Origin: Stenogyne calaminthoides
Lineage: Eukaryota > Streptophyta > Magnoliopsida > Lamiales > Lamiaceae
Reading direction: 5' to 3'
Assembly: GCA_037126765.1 (NCBI GenBank)
Contig: JBBCBC010000022.1
Span: forward strand, 310,001 to 374,000
Length of the DNA: 64,000 nt
Shown: positions 58,222 to 64,000 of the stretch, piece after piece
Layout of the letters: every line of letters starts with the position of its first letter
How positions within the stretch are numbered: the first letter of the stretch is position 1
The notes under the pieces: model-generated
The model's database searches: none
Told to the model about the DNA's origin: nothing
The model's input: the letters and a program-made list of their open reading frames with translations, nothing else
Translations under genes and position numbers: made by a program

Positions 58222-61200
58222 ATGGACAGCAGCAAGGGGCGGAGCTACATTTTCGTTTTCACTGTATATATATGTACATATTTACATATAATTCACAGTG
58301 GCAGAGTGGTTGGGTATGTTTTGCAAGATAGTACTTTATAATATTCTCTTTCTTTTCCTTTAATTCTGCTTAGACATTTCATCATTCTTTTTATTTATTT
58401 ATTTTTATGATAGATATTTTTACTTATATCTATTAATAAAAAAGAATAAAACAAAGCTCCCACTCATATAATTGTGGGATTTTTTTTTTGTTTTTTTTCC
58501 TTTAATTTTGCTAGACATTTTATCATTCCTTTTTTTTTATGATAGATATTTTTGCTTGAATTGGTATGTTGTGAAACTTGTTCACCGTGAAATTTTTTTT
58601 TTTTTTTACAGGCATACTCTTTAGTAATATAAGTCACACCATTTAGTATTATAAGTCACACCTTTCAATTAACACTATGATACTCTTTTTTATAATATAA
58701 GTCACACTATTCACTTTTATGAGTAATAATCTTTATAGTAAAAAGTAACACTTTTTATAAATAAGAATAAAAAAAAAGCTCACACTTTCATATCGTTTAG
58801 TAATATAAATCACCCTATGGACCCAAATCCCATAATTGGTATGAATTGTCGCTTTTAAAAGTTTCAGTTTATTTTTGGGCTTTCCCATTTTTTGCTTATA
58901 TCTATTAATAAAAAAGAATAAAACAAAGCTCCCACTTGCATATCGTTGTTGCATATATGTTAGGACCCTATGGACCCAAATCCTATAATTGGTATGATAT
59001 TTGTTTAATCGGAGACTTCCACATCCCAAAGTGGCTCAAGCAATCGTTAGGATCCTATATGGATAATTTATATGTTTGGGCATCTCCCAAAAAGGCCTCA
59101 AACCAATTGAGATGGTGTCCATACTAATAAACCACATAATCCTCTCATATTATTCCGATGTGGGATATTGTTTGAACCCCAACAATATAGTCACAATTGA
59201 ATATTTTTACACTTTATTTGAGAAATTAATTATCATCCAATGCTCATATTTTAAAGTATAATATAATCATCATGAAAACGTGGAGAATTTAAATTTCGCA
59301 CATCTCAATTGTTTGATGAATTTAAAAGACAATGTTACTTATTTATTCCTTTAATAAATTTTTAACAAGTTAATTATAGGTTATATTAATCTTGGCAGGT
59401 GCACTGTACACTTCATAATATATTTTAAAAATATATAATTTGTTGCACTGAAACGTGCAATTTGTTTACACTGAAACGTGAAATTATGAATATGGGATTC
59501 AAGCTGAACGTTTTAGTGTAAATAAATTACATGTTTTGGTGCAACAAGTTATATATTTTTAAAATACACTATAAAGTGCACAATACACCTGGTACATAAA
59601 ACCCACTCATTAATTTTTTATTTGTTGGCCCCTCTCATTGAATTTTTCTGGTTCCCAGCAAGAAAGCAGTGCCAGCTGAAGAATTGAGACTGATTACAGC
59701 AAAATCAGTCGTAACGATTTCCCACATGATTTCGTTTTTGGAACTGCTACCTCTTCTTACCAGGTTAGTTAATACGAGACTTACTGATACATTCATGGCA
59801 TTTACTAATTAATAACCAGTACATTTCAATTTTCTATTATTGTTTATGAATAATTGTTCTTTTTTCTTACATATAATTAATTAGGTTGAGGGAGGTGCAG
59901 CAAAAGGCGGTAGAGGCCTTAGCGTTTGGGATGCTTTCACCTTGACAACTCCTGGTTAATTAATTTCTATCTCTCTAAAATTAAATACATGCATACATAT
60001 ATTATAATATATGACTAAATATTAATTGCTAATGATTTTTTTTGTTGGTGACAGGCAAAATCGCAGATGGATCCAATGGAAACGAAGCTGTTGATATGTA
60101 TACGAGATATAAGGCATGCAATATATAATTACTAAAATATGCTATCTATATGTAATGTATGTATGATATATATATAGTTAGTTCACTAATTAAGAAAGCA
60201 ATTAATTAATTTCAGGAAGATATTAAGATGATGAAGCACATGGGTTTCGATGCCTACAGGTTTTCCATATCATGGTCAAGAATATTGCCCGGTAATCAAA
60301 GTCGTACTGATATGCAATATTGCACAGATCATGTATTACTATAAAAATAAATATGTGTTACTATTTTTTTTTTTTTTGAAAACAAATATGTGTTACTATA
60401 AGAAAAAACAAGTGTTACTTATCTTTGTAATAACACATATATACTTATTGACTTTAGAGTAACATATATTTGTCTTTCTGTTATAGCAACACATATTTAA
60501 TAGAGTAACACATATTTGTCTTTCAGTTAATGTTTCTAAGCTAAAATTTGATCAAAATTAACACTAATTGAAGTTCCGTAATTGGATCTCACACAAAACT
60601 TCTTCTTAATTAATTAATTTTATTTTCCAATTAATAATATATATAGGTGGAAAGCTTAGTCTTGGCGTGAACAGAGAAGGAATCGACTACTACAATGATT
60701 TGATCAACACTCTAATTGCCAATGGAATTGAACCCTACGTCACTCTCTTTCATTGGGACCTTCCTTTCACTCTCGAACAACAATATGGTGGCTTCTTGAG
60801 CAAAGATATTGTGTAAGAATTTTTTTTGCTCATAGTGTATTATAGGGATTTTTTTTTGGACAATAATTTAGGAGGTTGTGTTTTAAGGATCATAATTTCA
60901 TGGGCTTGGAAATGTAGGACAATAGGTTTAAAAATTTTTAAATATAGGGAAATATATTTTAAAACTTACAAATATAGGACAATATGTTTTAAAATCTGTA
61001 AATGTAGGAAAATAGATCCCGAATAAGCCCAAATCTCACGTGACATTTTAGCTCGATTTGGGCTTATTAGGATTCGATTGTCCTACTTTTATTAATATAT
61101 TAACATATAGTTCGATATTTACATATTTTAAAACATACTATCCTACATTTCCAAGTCCATAAAATTATTGTCCTTAAAATACAACCACCCAAAGTTATTA

Positions 61201-63935
61201 CCCTAAAAAAATATTTTTCCCGTGTACTATAATGAAGGCTAACTGAAATTACGTATGTGTAATTTAATTGATTAAATCAGCATTGCTTTTCGCGATTATG
61301 CGGAATTGTGCTTCTGGGAATTTGGCGATCGGGTCAAACACTGGATCACACTAAACGAGCCAACCACTTACTCTGTTCTTGGATATGTTGGCTGCACTTT
61401 TCCACCTGGTAAACTCGACCCTAATGTTAGGGCTACTCCTCCGGAATCAAATGAGGACTCAAATTCAGATAAAAATGTTACGGCAGAAACTTTAATTTCC
61501 GGGTTTGCACGCGCTCAACGTCCCGGATATAATTTCGTTCCTTACAGAGGATTTACAGGAGTTAAGACACATCTTGATTTAGTTAAATACGGAGCTCCAA
61601 ATCAACATACTATGAACATAATGTCAAATGCTAGTGATAATCCTCCTAAGTTTTACTCCGATTACGTTACGAATCTGGCTAAAGATTCATACACTGTTGG
61701 AAGAAACTTGCTCCTTGCTCATGCAGCTGCAGTCGAATCATACAGGACCCGTTTTAAGGTACGACTACGAGCGAATTTAATGCCTTTAGTACAAGTAATT
61801 AAGTTGTGCTCAAGTTATGGCTCATGTAAAATATATTGTCCTATATTTATATATTTTAAACCATATTGTCCTGCATTTCCAAGTCAGTAATATTATTGTC
61901 CTTAAAACACAACCCTCATAAGTTAACTGTCCTAAAATTAAGTTAGAATATTCTATCATGTTAGAAATTAATCAATACTTAGATCTTGTTTTCAAATTAA
62001 GTGAAGGTTAACCATTGATTAAAATCTCAGGATCAACAAAATGGGATCATTGGAATAACGCTTGTCACTCGCTGGTTTGCATGGGCGGAGCCATGTAGAG
62101 GCAAGCTAGGGCAATTGCCCCCCCTCAATTTTCATTGTTAAATACCGTGTATACCTTTCAAAAATTTTAAAATATCATAAATATTTTTAATACTATGAGA
62201 AAATAGAAAATTACCTACAAAATTTTCCAACATGAAATTTTTTTTTAATGAAAATAATGTCATCCTTAATAGTAAGGATTAACTATGACTTGCCTACAAA
62301 TTTTTTTAATCATGTAGACATTTCTAATACTCAAATTACAGATTACTCCAAAATACGAGTGTAATTACTTAGAGAAATTACAAATGTGTAGGCAATTTGC
62401 TCGTAAGAATTCCTAGAATATATGTTTGCCTACCTACTAAAATGTTAAAAATCCGTAAGGAATTCATAGGATATTTAAGGGAATTTTGTTGGAAAGAATC
62501 TCTAGAAAGTATGTTTGCCTATTAAAATGTTAAAAATTCGTAGGGAATTTGTAGGATACTTAAGGTGAAATTTTGTTGGAAAATTTCTTAGTTATATTAG
62601 AAAAGTCAATATCTTCTTATAGTATAAAAATTAAATACGGTGATGAATGATGAATAATAATTTAGCATACTGTCGTGATCAATTGTAATTTAAATTATTA
62701 ATTATTATAAATTAATTTTTATTTAATATTTTTTTATCGATTAATTTTGCCATGACTGGATTACATTCGTCCGTCCCCCTGCTGGTTTGAACCATATAGT
62801 GACGAAACAAGCGACATAGATGCTGCAAAAAGAGCTCTTGATTTTACGTTGGGATGGTACGAATTAGTTAGTTTGTCATTTTTTCATTATTAAATTTCGT
62901 TTCACTAGTCCAATGGTTAATCCATTTTAATAAAAATCATTAATTAATATTCCAGGTATTTGGAGCCTGTTTTAACAGGTCGTTACCCTCAAAATATGAT
63001 CGATTTTGTACCCAAAGAAAATCTTGCATCATTTACAGATGAAGAATCAGATTTGCTCAAAGGGTCCATTAATTTTCTGGGATTAAACTATTACACACCC
63101 TATTATGTTGAAAATGATCCCAAACCTGACGTCACTGCGGGATACAACAAAGATCAACAGATTAGAATACACACACACAGTAAGCTCGATATTTAATATA
63201 ATAAAAAAACCCTAACATTATATTCTGAACTAAATTAACATGTATAAATTGATATTATCTTTGACAGGAAAAAAGGATGGAAAACGCATAGGTTCAAAGG
63301 TAAGTTTTTCAATATTCCCCTATTTCAAGTTCCCTATTTTACTTCGATCAACCGTGCATATATGTGTAGTATAAAATTAAAGTTAATATCAAGAATTGTC
63401 CTATAACTTAGGTCATGTTCAATAATAGTCGTACAAATTTTTACTTTTTAAATTTTTGAACCCTTTGGTGTCAATTTTGGTCCGTAAAGACTATTTTTTG
63501 ACCAAAATTGATAAAGTATAAACATATATACAGACTAAAAATTTTGAACCAGTACGTTTTGTGGTTTTTTCAATTTTGGTCAGCTTTTGTGTCCAATGTT
63601 AAAACGGTATGTTTTACTTTTCCAGTTTTGGCCTATAAGGACCAAAATTTACTCCAAAAGGAGCTATACATACCGGACTAAAACTGGACAATCACGTAGT
63701 AAATAGAAGATCCTATAGCCATTTAAGCATAATTATTAAAGTTATGTTACATATAATTAACTAAATTGATCTATTTGAATATTTTTTATTAAATTATTTT
63801 TCTCATTTGATATTCAGTCTGGTGCTAAGTGGCTGAACATAGTGCCATGGGGAATTCACAAGCTCTTGACATACGTAAATAGCACATACAACAACGACAA
63901 GTACAAACTCCCTGATATATACATCACCGAAAATG
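58222..63935 (+). CDS. GH1 beta-glucosidase, partial (11 exons), exon 8 split by a hAT element
   Basis: Exons: 58222-58313, 59682-59763, 59885-59954, 60055-60113, 60216-60291, 60647-60812, 61281-61758, 62031-62079 plus 62790-62856, 62956-63179, 63268-63299 and 63818-63935. All phases agree. An N-terminal signal peptide (YIFVFTVYICTYLHIIHSG) precedes SRNDFPHDFVFGTATSSYQ. GH1 marks are YRFSISWSRILPGG, HWDLPFTLEQQYGG, ITLNEPTTYS (acid/base Glu ~208) and IYITENG (nucleophile Glu ~503), where the window cuts the gene. It hydrolyses beta-glucosides, probably of specialised metabolites; substrate unknown. Odd: a GC donor after exon 4 (TATAAG|GCATGC), a long exon 7, and the hAT insertion, which brings a stop soon after TRWF and separates the nucleophile. 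It is probably a null allele. Confidence 0.9.
58958..59184. mobile_element. Small solo LTR (227 bp) in intron 1 of the beta-glucosidase
   Basis: It begins TGTTAGGACCC and ends ACCCCAACA, with the 5 bp duplication ATATA at 58953-58957 and 59185-59189. CCGATGTGGGATATTG near its end is common in plant LTRs. The short size suggests a TRIM/SMART-type LTR. Part of its start (CCCTATGGACCCAAATCC) recurs at 58814, inside other intron repeats. Confidence 0.7.
59397..59590. mobile_element. Foldback MITE in intron 1 of the beta-glucosidase
   Basis: The left arm AGGTGCACTGTACACTTCAT ... TTTGTTGCAC pairs with the right arm GTGCAACAAGTTATATAT ... AATACACCT over ~50 bp, around a ~90 bp loop. Its GTGCAC ends resemble family B. 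Confidence 0.7.
60330..60530. repeat. Short repeats in intron 5 of the beta-glucosidase
   Basis: Variants of AATATGTGTTACTAT and its inverse AGTAACACATATTT recur at least five times with alternating orientation, giving a locally foldable intron segment. Confidence 0.55.
60841..61211. mobile_element. Long-TIR foldback element in intron 6 of the beta-glucosidase
   Basis: The left side (GGAGGTTGTGTTTTAAGGAT, ATGGGCTTGGAAATGTAGGA) is the inverse of the right side (TCCTACATTTCCAAGTCCAT, GTCCTTAAAATACAACCACC). A one-armed copy lies in intron 7 at ~61820-61940. It is MULE- or hAT-like and non-coding. Confidence 0.65.
62080..62781. mobile_element. hAT element inserted in exon 8 of the beta-glucosidase
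   Basis: Ends are CATGGGCGGAGCCATG and inverted CAGGGGGACGGACGAA, with the 8 bp duplication CTGGTTTG at 62072-62079 and 62782-62789 (a ninth base also matches by chance). It is 702 bp, AT-rich and without a transposase frame. The duplicated bases are codons of the TRWF motif, so this is a true coding-exon insertion. No AG lies where splicing could remove it cleanly. Confidence 0.85.
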
Positions 63936-64000
63936 GTAAATTTATAATTTATATACAATAATAGCATAATATTCGAAAAAAGCCATTTGAGGTATATATA
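63936..64000 (+). other. Start of intron 11 of the beta-glucosidase at the window edge
   Basis: GTAAATTTATAATT follows the ENG codons. The remaining one or two GH1 exons would lie beyond the window. Confidence 0.7.

Noticed and set aside
59058..59261. Short frames in beta-glucosidase intron 1
   Set aside because: They fall over a solo LTR and intron repeats and show no family features.
62080..62789. Mutator-type insertion with a 9 bp duplication in the beta-glucosidase
   Set aside because: Nine bases do match, but reading the last G as part of the element gives termini starting with CA and an 8 bp duplication, which fits hAT better.

Overview
This is nuclear DNA of a flowering plant. It is AT-rich, its genes carry introns of plant type, and it is full of small DNA transposons and LTR retrotransposons. 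The gene families are eudicot-like: DUF1677, a CID7-type PABP-interacting protein, DOG1-like and GH1 beta-glucosidase. An asterid, perhaps Lamiales, would fit, but that is an impression from gene and repeat style and was not tested.

Genes, left to right: a DUF1677 gene (6.3-6.7 kb, minus); a six-exon CID7-like gene with PAM2, CUE, DUF1771 and Smr domains (26.4-29.6 kb, plus); a broken two-exon DOG1-like gene (38.4-39.9 kb, plus); an intact intronless 423-residue plant protein I cannot name (45.0-46.2 kb, plus); a three-exon 208-residue membrane protein (47.0-49.1 kb, minus); and the first eleven exons of a secreted GH1 beta-glucosidase (58.2-63.9 kb, plus), which runs off the right edge and has a hAT element inside coding exon 8. 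These genes share no obvious pathway or operon-like relation.

The rest is a layered transposon landscape. 0-1.4 kb is a ~200 bp tandem satellite. 17.25-23.66 kb is a Ty1/Copia element with a 1.7 kb solo LTR nested in its gag zinc knuckle. 32.5-38.1 kb is a three-level nest: a hAT MITE holds a solo LTR, which holds a CACTA element, each with its own target-site duplication. 40.5-44.1 kb is a decayed hAT element with BED, RNase-H-like and dimerisation remnants. 49.3-56.35 kb is a ~2 kb-arm inverted repeat with Helitron-like ends; its loop contains a hAT element with a TTF-zinc-finger remnant. At least seven Stowaway-type MITEs and several other MITE families fill introns and intergenic DNA.

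No new multi-gene system was found. The most informative points are the resolved insertion histories, the hAT insertion in the beta-glucosidase, a probable hAT excision footprint in the DOG1-like pseudogene, and an Smr domain lacking its signature residues. All reading was by eye; exon boundaries come from splice consensus, phase and family similarity, not from transcripts.
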